A stretch of 64,000 nucleotides of DNA from CAZLYF01 sp964586835 (GTDB lineage Bacteria > Bacillota > Clostridia > Christensenellales > Aristaeellaceae): assembly GCA_964586835.1 (NCBI GenBank), contig CAZPIC010000009.1, forward strand, positions 1-64,000, written 5' to 3'. Numbering within the stretch: the first letter of the stretch is position 1; every line of letters starts with the position of its first letter. Made by a program: the position numbers and the translations under genes. The notes under the pieces were generated by a model that worked only from the letters and a program-made list of their open reading frames with translations, did not search any database and was not told the origin of the DNA. Positions 17,818 through 27,118 of this stretch are shown here, in pieces.

Positions 17818-20673
17818 ATGGACAATGCACTCGTCATCAGAGGCGCGCGCGCCCACAACCTGAAGAACCTGAACCTTGTGCTCCCCCGCAACAAACTGAT
17901 TGTCTTCACCGGCCTGTCCGGTTCCGGAAAATCTTCCCTTGCGTTTGATACCATCTACGCAGAGGGGCAGCGCAGGTATGTGGAAAGCCTGTCAGCCTAT
18001 GCCCGCCAGTTTCTCGGCCAGATGGATAAGCCGGATGTAGACGCAATCGAGGGACTGTCTCCCGCGATCTCCATCGATCAGAAAAGCACGGGACACAACC
18101 CCAGGTCCACGGTGGGAACGGTAACTGAGATCCATGACTACCTGCGTCTCCTCTATGCGCGCATTGGCATCCCCCACTGTCCCCGCTGCGGAAAGGAGAT
18201 CCAGCAGCAGAGCGTCGACCAGATGGTCGATGCTCTGTGTGCCCTGCCTGAAAATACGCGGCTTCAGGTGCTCTCGCCCGTGGTGCGCATGCGCAAAGGT
18301 GAGCATCAGAAGCTCCTGGATGACGCGCGCAGAAGCGGTTTTGTCCGCGTGCGCATTGACGGTCAGCCCTATGAGCTCGAAGATCTGCCCAGGATCGACA
18401 AAAATAAAAAGCATGACATCGAGATCGTCGTTGATCGCGTCGTGATCCGCGAGGGAATCAGGCAACGTCTCGTCGATTCCGTGGAAACCGCGCTGAAACA
18501 ATCGCAGGGGCTCATGGCTGCTCAGATTCACCCCGATGGAGAGGTGATGGTCTTTTCGCAAAACTACGCCTGTCCAGACTGCGGCATCAGCATCGAAGAA
18601 CTCGCTCCCCGCATGTTTTCCTTCAACAATCCCTATGGGGCCTGCCCTTCCTGCTCAGGCCTGGGCAACCTCAAGGTCATCAGCCCGGACATGATACTGC
18701 CTGATAGGTCAAAATCCCTCAACCAGGGGGCGGTATCGGCCTTGGGCTGGAACTCGGGCGGCGATGAAAAGAGCACGGCTCACATGATGTTCAAAGGCCT
18801 GAGTCACCACTACGGTTTCAGCATGGACACCCCCGTGCGAGAGCTGTCAGACCAGGCCCTCCGCGTCCTTCTGTACGGTACCGATGGCGAAAAAATCGCT
18901 GTGCACTTCTCCTCGGTCAGTGGCGAGGGCACTTATCAGGTAGCCTTTGAAGGCATCATCCCTTCTCTGACCCGGCGCTACAGGGAGACCGGCAGCGAGT
19001 CCGCCAAAGCTGCCTATGAAGAATACATGATGGAGGAGGTCTGCCCTGCCTGTGGCGGCAGACGGCTGAAGCCGGAATCCCTGGCGGTCACCATCCAGGA
19101 CAGGAACATTGCCCAACTCAGCGACATGAATCTGCTGCTCTGCCAGGATTTTCTCTCCTCGCTGACGCTCAACAAAACCCGCGCGCTCATCGCCACGCCG
19201 ATCCTGAAGGAGATCCAGTCCCGCATCTCGTTTTTGTGCAACGTGGGGCTGGATTACCTTTCCCTCTCAAGGTCAGCTTCTTCTCTGTCCGGCGGCGAAT
19301 CCCAACGCATACGCCTGGCGACCCAGATAGGTTCCGGCCTTGTTGGGGTGCTCTATATCCTTGATGAACCCTCCATCGGACTGCACCAGAGGGACAACGC
19401 AAGGCTGCTTCAAACCTTGCAGGACCTCAGAGACCTTGGCAATACGCTGATCGTGGTCGAGCACGACGAGGAGACCCTTCGGGCGGCTGATCACATCGTG
19501 GACATCGGACCCGGCGCCGGAGAGCAGGGAGGGTCCGTCGTTGCACAGGGGACAGTCCACGATATCATGGCTGCCCCCGAATCGGTCACCGGCCAGTATC
19601 TCTCGGGCCAAAAAACCATTCCCATTCCCGCCTTCAGACGGTCCCAGACCGGCTGGCTGACCATTCGGGGCGCGAGGGAGAACAACCTGCGCAATATCGA
19701 TGTGCAAATCCCGCTGGGCCTGTTCTGCTGCGTCACCGGCGTATCGGGAAGCGGAAAGAGCAGCCTGGTCAGCGACATCCTCTACAAAGCCCTGGCGCGC
19801 GACCTCAACCACGCGAGGACCCGGCCGGGCCTCCATGAAGGGATCGACGGTGTGTCACAGCTGGACAAGGTGATCAACATCGACCAGTCCCCCATCGGCC
19901 GCTCCCCGCGGAGCAACCCTGCCACATACACCGGCCTCTTTGACCATATCAGACGGGTGTTCGCACAAACCAACGAGGCAAAGGCCCGGGGCTACAGGGA
20001 GGGTCGTTTTTCCTTCAATGTCAGGGGCGGTCGCTGCGAAGCCTGCGGCGGAGACGGGCTGATCCGCATCGAGATGCACTTCATGGCGGATCTCTATGTC
20101 CCCTGTGAGGAATGCAGAGGCAAGCGTTACAACCGCGAAACGCTCGAAGTCCGTTACAGGGGAAAGAACATCAGCGATGTGCTGGAGCTAACCGTGACGG
20201 AAGCGGCAAGATATTTTGAACACCATCGAAAAATCGCCTCCATCCTGGGTACGCTGGCCGATGTCGGATTAGGCTATATCCGCCTTGGGCAGCCCAGCAC
20301 CACGCTGTCTGGCGGAGAGGCGCAGCGGGTGAAGCTTGCGACCGAGCTAAGCCGCCGCGCCACTGGAAGGACCCTCATCCTGCTTGACGAGCCCACGACC
20401 GGCCTTCACACAGACGATGTAGCAAGGCTGATCCGGGTATTACAGCGGCTGACAGATGCGGGCAACAGCGTTCTGGTCGTCGAGCACAACCTTGACGTGA
20501 TCAAGACGGCAGACTATATCATAGACTTAGGACCCGAAGGCGGCGACAGGGGCGGGCTCATTGTCGCCTGCGGAACCCCGGAGGAAATCAGCGCCAGCGC
20601 CGGCAGCTATACGGCTGAATACCTGAAAAAAATCGGAGTCTTTCCCCCGCAAAGGCCTCCTATGACAGGTTAA
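17818..20673 (+). CDS. uvrA: Excinuclease ABC subunit A
   Basis: 951 residues, a complete UvrA. It is the damage-recognition ATPase of nucleotide excision repair. Two ABC modules are present, with Walker A GLSGSGKSS and GVSGSGKSS and signatures LSGGESQRIRLA and LSGGEAQRVKLA. Zinc modules are CPRCGK, CPDCG with CPSCSG, and CEACGGDG with CEECRGKRYN. ATG 17818 has GGGAGG 6 nt upstream; the longer frame from 17752 covers the promoter and is rejected. Its promoter has a LexA-like box, so damage induction is likely. Confidence 0.98.
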   Translation: MDNALVIRGARAHNLKNLNLVLPRNKLIVFTGLSGSGKSSLAFDTIYAEGQRRYVESLSAYARQFLGQMDKPDVDAIEGLSPAISIDQKSTGHNPRSTVGTVTEIHDYLRLLYARIGIPHCPRCGKEIQQQSVDQMVDALCALPENTRLQVLSPVVRMRKGEHQKLLDDARRSGFVRVRIDGQPYELEDLPRIDKNKKHDIEIVVDRVVIREGIRQRLVDSVETALKQSQGLMAAQIHPDGEVMVFSQNYACPDCGISIEELAPRMFSFNNPYGACPSCSGLGNLKVISPDMILPDRSKSLNQGAVSALGWNSGGDEKSTAHMMFKGLSHHYGFSMDTPVRELSDQALRVLLYGTDGEKIAVHFSSVSGEGTYQVAFEGIIPSLTRRYRETGSESAKAAYEEYMMEEVCPACGGRRLKPESLAVTIQDRNIAQLSDMNLLLCQDFLSSLTLNKTRALIATPILKEIQSRISFLCNVGLDYLSLSRSASSLSGGESQRIRLATQIGSGLVGVLYILDEPSIGLHQRDNARLLQTLQDLRDLGNTLIVVEHDEETLRAADHIVDIGPGAGEQGGSVVAQGTVHDIMAAPESVTGQYLSGQKTIPIPAFRRSQTGWLTIRGARENNLRNIDVQIPLGLFCCVTGVSGSGKSSLVSDILYKALARDLNHARTRPGLHEGIDGVSQLDKVINIDQSPIGRSPRSNPATYTGLFDHIRRVFAQTNEAKARGYREGRFSFNVRGGRCEACGGDGLIRIEMHFMADLYVPCEECRGKRYNRETLEVRYRGKNISDVLELTVTEAARYFEHHRKIASILGTLADVGLGYIRLGQPSTTLSGGEAQRVKLATELSRRATGRTLILLDEPTTGLHTDDVARLIRVLQRLTDAGNSVLVVEHNLDVIKTADYIIDLGPEGGDRGGLIVACGTPEEISASAGSYTAEYLKKIGVFPPQRPPMTG

Positions 20674-20706
20674 CGGGAGCGCAGACGCTTCTCCTCCGCC
20701 GCTGTC

Positions 20707-20736
20707 TTGATTCGCCTGTTTCCCGTCAGATATAAT
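20707..20736 (+). promoter_or_regulatory. SigA-type promoter of the 20772 operon
   Basis: TTGATT (20707-20712), an 18-nt spacer and a perfect TATAAT (20731-20736), 36 nt before the chosen start at 20772. It probably drives the membrane protein, pseudouridine synthase, methyltransferase and aminotransferase genes. Confidence 0.75.
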
Positions 20737-20771
20737 GCCGCCGGATGATTGGCAAGCCGGAGGAAGATCAC

Positions 20772-21701
20772 ATGCGCAGTTCCCACAGACGGACCATCTC
20801 CCCACACGCCGCTGCCTCTCGCGCCTGCCTCGGAAACCTTCCGCAGATGCTGGGCTTTGTGCTGTTCCAGTTGGCACTGCGCGCGGTGGCGTTGACCCCT
20901 TTCGTACTCAGTGCAGCTGGATTGAACCCGCTGGGCTTTCCGCCAATGCACGCAACAAGCCTATCGCTGCTTGCCTGTTTCCCCCTGTACCTGATCCTCG
21001 TGTTGCCCTTTCGCTTTCATGCGGGGGCCCTGCTGGTCAAATACACCTGCGTGTCAGACAGGCGTGTGCGCATTTCGCTGGCCAGCTATTTCAGATGGCT
21101 CGCGGCAGGGCTGATGAAGGCGATGGCTATTCTCCCCTACACGCTCCCACTAGCCGCCTTTTTAGGCGCGTTTTACTATTTCTGGAACATGGTCGGGTTT
21201 AACGTATCCGGAACGCTGATCAAGGACATGGGAGCAGCGGTGGGAGGAGGATACAAGGCCGGGATCGCCGTGGTGTCCCTGTTGTTTGCCTTTTGCCTTC
21301 TCCTGGCGCTGTTTGGTTGGCGACGCCATCTGCCGCTGGAGTTTCAGCCGGTAGCAGAAGTGGGTCTGTGGCGCGCGTGGGCGCGCGCGCGCAGTGTCCG
21401 ACGTGGCAGGGGCGCGGGTCTTGCACGCGTGACCCTGATCAACGCCCTCATCTGTCTGCCCGCACTCGCTGCCGCCGCCGCTGTGCTGGAGATCTATGTC
21501 TCCGGCATGCTGATTGGCGATCCGAGAAGAGACCTGCGTCTGCTCCTGACCCTCCTGACCACCTTTCGCTTCCCTGCTTCGGTGGTCCTGGGCCTGAGTG
21601 CGATCCTTGTTCTTTTATATCTGCCCTTCGTGTGCATCAGAAAAGCAGCCCTTGCCTGCGCTGTAGAAAGGGCTACCGGTGACAGGAACTCCCACGCATG
21701 A
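20772..21701 (+). CDS. Hypothetical polytopic membrane protein
   Basis: 309 residues, unrecognised. Hydrophobic segments appear near residues 30-50, 65-88, 110-140, 163-183, 220-240 and 265-290, suggesting about six membrane helices, with an Arg-rich loop at about 200-215 that should lie inside. ATG 20772 has GGAGG 8 nt upstream; ATG 20745 lacks a site. Its stop overlaps the next start (ATGA), coupling it to an RNA pseudouridine synthase. The context gives no clear function. Confidence 0.65.
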   Translation: MRSSHRRTISPHAAASRACLGNLPQMLGFVLFQLALRAVALTPFVLSAAGLNPLGFPPMHATSLSLLACFPLYLILVLPFRFHAGALLVKYTCVSDRRVRISLASYFRWLAAGLMKAMAILPYTLPLAAFLGAFYYFWNMVGFNVSGTLIKDMGAAVGGGYKAGIAVVSLLFAFCLLLALFGWRRHLPLEFQPVAEVGLWRAWARARSVRRGRGAGLARVTLINALICLPALAAAAAVLEIYVSGMLIGDPRRDLRLLLTLLTTFRFPASVVLGLSAILVLLYLPFVCIRKAALACAVERATGDRNSHA

Positions 21702-22420
21702 AGCCGTTGCGCTTAGACAGGCTGCTCAGCGAGCAGGGGCAAGGGTCGCGGTCGCAGGTCGCTCAGGTCATCCGCCAGGGGCGCGTCACCGTGGATGGCT
21801 ACGTGATCAAGGACGCCGGCACGCATGTTCACACAGGGCAGGTCATTGCCATCGACGGTCAGACCCTTGATGCCAAGCGAGAGCGCCATCTGATGATGCA
21901 CAAGCCCAAAGGCCTCCTGACCGCGGCGAGAGATCTGCGTCACCCAACCGTCTTTGACCTGCTTCCGTCTGTGTACCTCGCGCTGGGCTGCATGCCTGTC
22001 GGAAGGCTGGACAAGGATACCGAGGGCCTTCTATTGTTCACTTCTGATGGCAAAACAGCCCACCGGCTCCTCTCCCCTCGCAGGCAGGTGGAAAAGGAAT
22101 ACCTGGTCCGCGTCACCGGCAGGCTGACCGGGTCTGCCGCCCTTGCGTTCAGCCGGGGCCTTGCGCTCAAGGACTTCACGTGCCTGCCCGCACGCCTTCA
22201 GATCCTCTCCTCGTCGAAGGATGAAAGCCTGGCTCAGGTGACGCTCTGCGAAGGCAAGCACAGGCAGATCAGGAGGATGTTCGCGTCTTTGGGACACCAG
22301 GTCCTGTTTCTGAAGCGGACCCGCTTTGGCCCACAGCGCTTGGATGAAGGTTCCTCTCCAGGCACGTACAGGGAACTCTGCGCGGACGAATGGGCCGCGC
22401 TCAGAAAGGCTGTCGAATAG
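21698..22420 (+). CDS. 16S/23S rRNA pseudouridine synthase (RsuA/RluB/E/F family)
   Basis: 240 residues. An N-terminal S4 RNA-binding domain (residues 1-50, LRLDRLLSEQGQGSRSQVAQVI) precedes the catalytic domain, whose motif VGRLDKDTEGLLLFT carries the catalytic Asp near residue 105. KHRQIRRMFASLGHQVLFLKR is the family's C-terminal signature. It isomerises uridine in ribosomal RNA; the target position cannot be read from sequence. The ATG overlaps the preceding stop codon, and the next gene begins immediately after the stop. The upstream Shine-Dalgarno is weak, consistent with coupling. Confidence 0.9.
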   Translation: MKPLRLDRLLSEQGQGSRSQVAQVIRQGRVTVDGYVIKDAGTHVHTGQVIAIDGQTLDAKRERHLMMHKPKGLLTAARDLRHPTVFDLLPSVYLALGCMPVGRLDKDTEGLLLFTSDGKTAHRLLSPRRQVEKEYLVRVTGRLTGSAALAFSRGLALKDFTCLPARLQILSSSKDESLAQVTLCEGKHRQIRRMFASLGHQVLFLKRTRFGPQRLDEGSSPGTYRELCADEWAALRKAVE

Positions 22421-23035
22421 ATGACGTCCGGACAACAGTATTTCGTCCCGCACCCAGAAAGCCGAAGCCACCCGCGGCGCCTCTCCCTTGACTGGAAGGG
22501 CCGCGCCTTTTCCTTTTCGACCGATACCGGTGTCTTCTCGAAGAACGGACTGGACGCCGGCTCACGCGCACTGCTGGCCTCCCTGCCCGAGCGCCTTTCC
22601 GGCCGCGTCTTGGATCTGGGTTGCGGCTGGGGGGCCATGGGTATCCTGGCTGCTGCCTTCCATCCGGAGGCAGATGTCCTGATGACAGATATCAACGAAC
22701 GCGCAGCAGCGCTGGCAGAGCAAAATGCCTCCGTCAACGGAATCAAGGCGAAGGTCCTTGTAAGCGACGGGTTTGACGCCATCGAGGACAGTTTTGATTG
22801 GATCCTCATCAACCCGCCCATACGCTCGGGCAAGGAAACCGTTTACCGCCTGTTCTCACAGTCTGCCTCTCACCTGCGTCCAGGCGGAACACTCCTTGTC
22901 GTCATCCGGAGCAAACAGGGAGCCCCATCCGCGCTCAGGTTTCTGGCCGGCCTTTTCGACACCGTCCGCGTCGTCGAGCGCAGTGGTGGATACTGGGTGA
23001 TTGCCTGCAGCGGAGGAAGCGAACATGATGTATGA
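22421..23035 (+). CDS. Class I SAM-dependent methyltransferase, RsmC-like
   Basis: 204 residues. SAM-binding motif I is VLDLGCGWGAMGIL. The catalytic N6/N2-type motif is ILINPPIRSGK, the form found in RsmC (16S G1207 methyltransferase) and its single-domain Gram-positive relatives. The N-terminal FSTDTGVFSKNGLDAGSRALL is also family-typical. It begins directly after the pseudouridine synthase stop codon, so two rRNA modification enzymes are paired. The 3' end overlaps the aminotransferase start by about 10 nt. Confidence 0.85.
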   Translation: MTSGQQYFVPHPESRSHPRRLSLDWKGRAFSFSTDTGVFSKNGLDAGSRALLASLPERLSGRVLDLGCGWGAMGILAAAFHPEADVLMTDINERAAALAEQNASVNGIKAKVLVSDGFDAIEDSFDWILINPPIRSGKETVYRLFSQSASHLRPGGTLLVVIRSKQGAPSALRFLAGLFDTVRVVERSGGYWVIACSGGSEHDV

Positions 23036-24197
23036 CCGCGCCTTCTTTGATGAAGGTATCGAACGAGACGGGACGCACAGCATCAAATGGGACCGGCCCC
23101 CTCAGCGCCTTTCCGGATCGATCCCTCTGTGGGTGGCCGACATGGACTTTCGGTGCGCGGATCCACTTGCACAGGCGCTCAAGGCACGTGCGGACCACGC
23201 CTGTTATGGCTACACGCATTCTGACGGAGGGTGTTACACAGCCCTGTGTCATTTCTGGGCACGGCGCCATGGCATCTCCATCGGGTGTCACCAGATTCTC
23301 CCCCTTCCCTCCGTCGTGTCCGGGCTCAGCGCCTGCGTGGAAGTCCTGTCCCAGCCCGGGGAAGGCGTCATCATCCAGCCTCCCGTCTACGGTCCCTTCT
23401 TTGCTGCCATCCGCAGGTCCGGGCGTGCCCTCTTTGAAGCCCCTCTGGTACGCGACTTTTCAGGGGTTTACAGCATGGATCTCGGGACAATCGAGGGCTT
23501 CCTGAAGCAGGGAGCCAGATTGATGCTTCTGTGCAACCCGCATAACCCTGTTTCCCGGCTGTGGACAGCGCATGAGCTCGCAGCGCTCAAGCATCTGCTT
23601 GAGCGCTACGGAGCAGTTCTTGTGTCCGACGAGATCCATGCCGACTTTGCCTATCCTCCCTATAGTTTTGTCTCTGCTCTGCCCCCTGATCCTTCTGGAA
23701 GTAACGTCGTCTGCCTCGCCTCCGCCAGCAAGTCTTTCAATGTCGCTGGTCTCAAGCAGGCCTTTCTCCTCTGTGGCAATGCCGCCATCCTAAAGGCTTT
23801 TTCCCAGCATATGGAAAGGTATGGGATGGAGAGTGAAAACCTCTTCGCGCTTGAGGCCTGCCGCGCAGCCTTCTCCCTGTGTGACGACTGGTTGGATGCG
23901 CTGCTTTCCTATCTGGACAAAAACCGATCCCTGGTCAGCGAAACGCTGCGCCACCTTCTTCCTGGAGCCGTTCTGACTCCCATTGAAGCAACCTTTTTAG
24001 CCTGGGTGGATATCAGGTCCTACGGGAAGAAAAACAGCGAGGCTTATCGGGACTGCCTCAGCCGGGGCGTCATCCCGTCCGAGGGGGATGCCTTTGGAAA
24101 AGACGTGGGCGAAGGCTTCATGCGCCTGAATTTCGCCTGTCCTGCCCACCAGCTTGTCGAGGGGCTTGAAAGGTTTGCCTCCGCCATCAAACAATAG
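23025..24197 (+). CDS. PatB/MalY-type PLP aminotransferase or C-S lyase
   Basis: 390 residues, fold-type I PLP enzyme. The start region IPLWVADMDFRCADPLAQAL is characteristic of the MalY/PatB subgroup, which are usually cystathionine beta-lyases. Active-site features: QPPVYGPFF, LLCNPHNPVSR (Asn), VSDEIHADF (Asp) and ASASKSFNVAGLK with the PLP-binding Lys. The likely reaction is release of sulfide or homocysteine from cystathionine or cysteine. GGAGG lies 8 nt before ATG 23025. It is translationally linked to the methyltransferase and followed closely by the dipeptidase. Confidence 0.87.
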   Translation: MMYDRAFFDEGIERDGTHSIKWDRPPQRLSGSIPLWVADMDFRCADPLAQALKARADHACYGYTHSDGGCYTALCHFWARRHGISIGCHQILPLPSVVSGLSACVEVLSQPGEGVIIQPPVYGPFFAAIRRSGRALFEAPLVRDFSGVYSMDLGTIEGFLKQGARLMLLCNPHNPVSRLWTAHELAALKHLLERYGAVLVSDEIHADFAYPPYSFVSALPPDPSGSNVVCLASASKSFNVAGLKQAFLLCGNAAILKAFSQHMERYGMESENLFALEACRAAFSLCDDWLDALLSYLDKNRSLVSETLRHLLPGAVLTPIEATFLAWVDIRSYGKKNSEAYRDCLSRGVIPSEGDAFGKDVGEGFMRLNFACPAHQLVEGLERFASAIKQ

Positions 24198-24225
24198 AAA
24201 GCACAAGCAAAGAGAGGATTACAGC

Positions 24226-25599
24226 ATGCACAGACTGGATACGGTAGTGGACTCGCTGAAAGAACAGATGGTCACAACGCTGCGCGAATGGATCCGCATC
24301 CCCAGCGTCAAAGCACAAGCCAGCGAAGGAGCGCCCTTTGGCGCGGAGCTTCGTCGGATGCTTGAGCGGGCTCTTGTCGACTGTCAAGCGCTCGGATTCT
24401 CCACCGAGTGCTTCGATGGCTACGCCGGGCACGCCGACATGGGCGAGGGCAGCGCCCGGGACGCGCTGGGAATCCTGGTGCACCTGGATGTTGTCCCTGC
24501 CGGCGACGGATGGACCAGGGACCCCTTCGGCGCCACTGTCGAGGGAGACCGTCTTTACGGAAGGGGCGCCAGCGATGACAAGGGCCCGGCAGTAGCAGCG
24601 TTGTATGCGATGCACGCGGTCAAAACGGCGGGAATTCCACTGAAAAGGAAGGTCCGCCTGATCCTGGGCTGTGACGAGGAAAGCGGCTGGGAGGACATGG
24701 AATACTACCGTGGACGCACAACCCTGCCCCGCCAGGGCTTCAGCCCGGATGCAAGCTATCCCGCCATCAACATCGAAAAGGGTCTCTGTCATCTCAGGCT
24801 CGATGCGCGCCTTCCAGGTGGAGGGCTTGAGATCGTATCCCTCAACGCCGGCGAGAGGCCCAATGTCATCCCTGGGATGGCTTCGGCGCTACTTGCAGGG
24901 GACCAGGCGGTGCTCGCCAAGAAAGTGGCAGAGATTTCAGCCTCCCGTGGCTGGCCGGTGACCCTGAGCGCCCAGGGAGACCATCTTCGCATCGAAACCC
25001 AAGGGATTCCTGGCCACGCGGCGATCCCGGAAACTGCGCGCAATGCGATCGGACAACTCCTTATCGTGCTGAGAGACCTGGGCGCTACCGGCCCCCTGGC
25101 TCTCCTCGCCGATGTCATCGGCACTGATTTCAGTGGACGCGACCTTGGGGTTGCCGTCGAGGACAGTCTGTCCGGGAAACTCACCCTGAATATGGGCATC
25201 CTCCAGATTGAGGCTGATAGGCTGATGGCAACGCTGGATATCCGCTATCCGCTGATGGTGGATGCCGAAAGGCTGATCGCCCTTGTCAAAAACCGCCTGA
25301 GCGGCTTTGACGTTTCTGTCACGACCTTAAAACCCCCTCACCATGTGCCGCAGGACAGCAAGCTGGTCACAGCGCTGCTGGACGCATACCACGCTGTCAC
25401 CGGCCTGGAAAGGAAAGCGCTCGCCATTGGCGGCGGCACCTATGCAAGGGCACTGGAGGAAGGTGTAGCCTTTGGCGCGAGCTTTCCTGGGGAGGCGGAA
25501 GTCGCTCACCAGGCCGACGAATATATCAGCGTGGACAGCCTGATGAAGTCCGCGCGGATCTTCGCAAGGGCTATTGTCAACCTTGCCTCGGAGGGCTGA
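24226..25599 (+). CDS. pepV: M20 family dipeptidase, PepV type
   Basis: 457 residues, the usual PepV length. A cytosolic dizinc exopeptidase that cleaves dipeptides. Metal and catalytic motifs: HLDVVPAGDGW (His/Asp), GRGASDDKGPAVAAL (bridging Asp), CDEESGWEDMEYY (Glu pair) and the C-terminal GGGTYARAL. The lid or dimerisation insertion lies about residues 190-340. ATG 24226 has GAGAGGA 7 nt upstream. It is 28 nt after the aminotransferase and immediately before the DUF1667 gene. Confidence 0.9.
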   Translation: MHRLDTVVDSLKEQMVTTLREWIRIPSVKAQASEGAPFGAELRRMLERALVDCQALGFSTECFDGYAGHADMGEGSARDALGILVHLDVVPAGDGWTRDPFGATVEGDRLYGRGASDDKGPAVAALYAMHAVKTAGIPLKRKVRLILGCDEESGWEDMEYYRGRTTLPRQGFSPDASYPAINIEKGLCHLRLDARLPGGGLEIVSLNAGERPNVIPGMASALLAGDQAVLAKKVAEISASRGWPVTLSAQGDHLRIETQGIPGHAAIPETARNAIGQLLIVLRDLGATGPLALLADVIGTDFSGRDLGVAVEDSLSGKLTLNMGILQIEADRLMATLDIRYPLMVDAERLIALVKNRLSGFDVSVTTLKPPHHVPQDSKLVTALLDAYHAVTGLERKALAIGGGTYARALEEGVAFGASFPGEAEVAHQADEYISVDSLMKSARIFARAIVNLASEG

Positions 25600-25600
25600 G

Positions 25601-25972
25601 ATGCCGCAGAGCACAGGCGAGGCACGCAGCGTGACCTGTATCCGCTGTCCGGTCGGATGCCGGGTTTCGGTGACACTCCAAAGCGGGGAGATCGCAACCG
25701 TTCAGGGCAACCAGTGCGGGCTCGGCGAAAGCTATGCGCGCCAGGAATGCATCTGCCCAAAGAGGGTCGTGACCGCCGTGGCTCCGGTGGCGGGCAGTGC
25801 TATGCCCGTCAGCCTGAAGACCGAAAGTGCCATCCCCAGGGAAAAGATTGGCGCCTGTATGCGCGCCATACACTCCCTGAAGCTCCATCTTCCCATCCGC
25901 GCTGGGGAGGTACTTCTTTACAATGTGGCGGACACAGGTGTGAACCTGGTCGCCACCAAATCACTTGGTTAA
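25601..25972 (+). CDS. DUF1667 domain protein
   Basis: 123 residues. The cysteine-rich N-terminus reads CIRCPVGC, then QCGLGESYARQECICPKRVVT. The remainder is a small beta-rich domain ending NVADTGVNLVATKSL. DUF1667 proteins usually lie beside anaerobic glycerol-3-phosphate or related FAD dehydrogenases and probably carry an Fe-S or zinc centre. Here it stands alone between a dipeptidase and ManA, with no FAD partner in the window. GGAGGG lies 5 nt before the ATG, and that site overlaps the end of pepV. Confidence 0.82.
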   Translation: MPQSTGEARSVTCIRCPVGCRVSVTLQSGEIATVQGNQCGLGESYARQECICPKRVVTAVAPVAGSAMPVSLKTESAIPREKIGACMRAIHSLKLHLPIRAGEVLLYNVADTGVNLVATKSLG

Positions 25973-25991
25973 GAACAGGCAGGTGAAGCAC

Positions 25992-26957
25992 ATGCCGCTC
26001 GCACCCATCATCATGGTTCCCGCCTACCGCTCCGGCACCGCGACGCCCTGGGGCGGCACGCGCCTTGCGACGCTCTTTCACAAGGATATCCCCGACAGTC
26101 ACACGGGCGAGAGCCTGGAAGTCAGCGCCATACAGGGGCTCAACAGCACCGACCAGGACGGAACACCGCTTTGCGACCTCATCAGAAGGTACGGAAAAGA
26201 CCTGGTCGGTACGGACTGGAAGGGCAGCGGCTTTCCGCTATTGCTAAAGCTCCTGGATGCCAAGCAGCAACTGAGTGTACAGGTCCATCCCGGCGATGAC
26301 TGTGCCGCTCTGAAGGAGGGCCAGTCCGGAAAGGCAGAAGCCTGGGTCATCCTGCATGCCGACCCCGGCGCCCGCATCGTATGTGGCATTAACGAAGGCG
26401 TGACCCAGGACATGCTCAGAGACGCCTCCGAGCAAGGCACGGGTATCGAAGCGCTGTTGCGCTTTGTAGAAGTCCGAGCGGGGGATGCGCTATACATTCC
26501 TCCGGGGACTGTGCATGCTGTTGGGGCAGGCATCCTGCTGTACGAGATCCAGCAAACCAGTGACCTGACCTACCGTTTCTACGACTGGGACCGACGAAAC
26601 AAGGACGGCGACCGGAGACCTCTGCATATCCGACAGGCGCTGGAGGTCACAGATCTTGACAGCCGGCCTGTCTCCCTGTCCAGCGGCACGGTTCCAATGC
26701 AGGGGGGCGGAGCGAAGGAAATCCTCATCCAGGCTCCGCACTTCGTTACGGAGCGTTACACCCGGTGTATGGGCGCTCTCCTTTCCCCGCAAAGCGATCG
26801 CTTTGGGATTCTGACAGCCCTGCAGGATGGGTGGCTGGAGCTTGGCGAAAGCCGAACGCTCCCCCTTTCTGCGGGACAGACCGCCCTTCTTCCAGCTACT
26901 GGCGAAGTGCTCAGACTGCATGGTGAGCATTTTCTGGCCTCCTACCCGGTTGTCTGA
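25992..26957 (+). CDS. manA: Mannose-6-phosphate isomerase, class I
   Basis: 321 residues, the short Gram-positive form. It interconverts mannose-6-phosphate and fructose-6-phosphate with zinc. Zinc ligands: QVHPGDD (Gln, His), KAEAWVIL (Glu) and PPGTVHAVGAG (His). The catalytic-region YRFYDWDR is present. ATG 25992 is used because AGGTGAAG lies 3-6 nt upstream; the frame from 25965 would overlap the previous gene. It is the last gene of the plus-strand series and is followed by two hairpins, the second a terminator. Confidence 0.92.
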   Translation: MPLAPIIMVPAYRSGTATPWGGTRLATLFHKDIPDSHTGESLEVSAIQGLNSTDQDGTPLCDLIRRYGKDLVGTDWKGSGFPLLLKLLDAKQQLSVQVHPGDDCAALKEGQSGKAEAWVILHADPGARIVCGINEGVTQDMLRDASEQGTGIEALLRFVEVRAGDALYIPPGTVHAVGAGILLYEIQQTSDLTYRFYDWDRRNKDGDRRPLHIRQALEVTDLDSRPVSLSSGTVPMQGGGAKEILIQAPHFVTERYTRCMGALLSPQSDRFGILTALQDGWLELGESRTLPLSAGQTALLPATGEVLRLHGEHFLASYPVV

Positions 26958-26972
26958 TCTGCGACGGCTTTC

Positions 26973-27013
26973 GTGCGGGGTTTCTCCCGGGCCTTGAACA
27001 CGGGAAAGCCCCG
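26973..27013. other. Stem-loop downstream of manA, no U-run
   Basis: CGGGGTTTCTCCCG, an 11-nt loop and CGGGAAAGCCCCG form an imperfect hairpin about 15-55 nt after the manA stop. No T-run follows, so it may stabilise the mRNA 3' end rather than terminate. Confidence 0.4.
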
Positions 27014-27070
27014 GAGCTCAAGCGATGACAGCTTGCAGCTTCGTGTTCGCCCGGCCATGGGTGCGCAGAG

Positions 27071-27102
27071 AAGGCCCGTCCGGCATGCGGTCGGGCCTTT
27101 TT
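27071..27102 (+). terminator. Rho-independent terminator between manA and metQ
   Basis: AAGGCCCG (27071-27078) pairs with CGGGCCTT (27092-27099), with TTTTT at 27098-27102 on the plus strand. It ends the manA transcript; the minus strand lacks a comparable T-run for the met operon. Confidence 0.75.
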
Positions 27103-27118
27103 CCATGCAGTCGATAGA

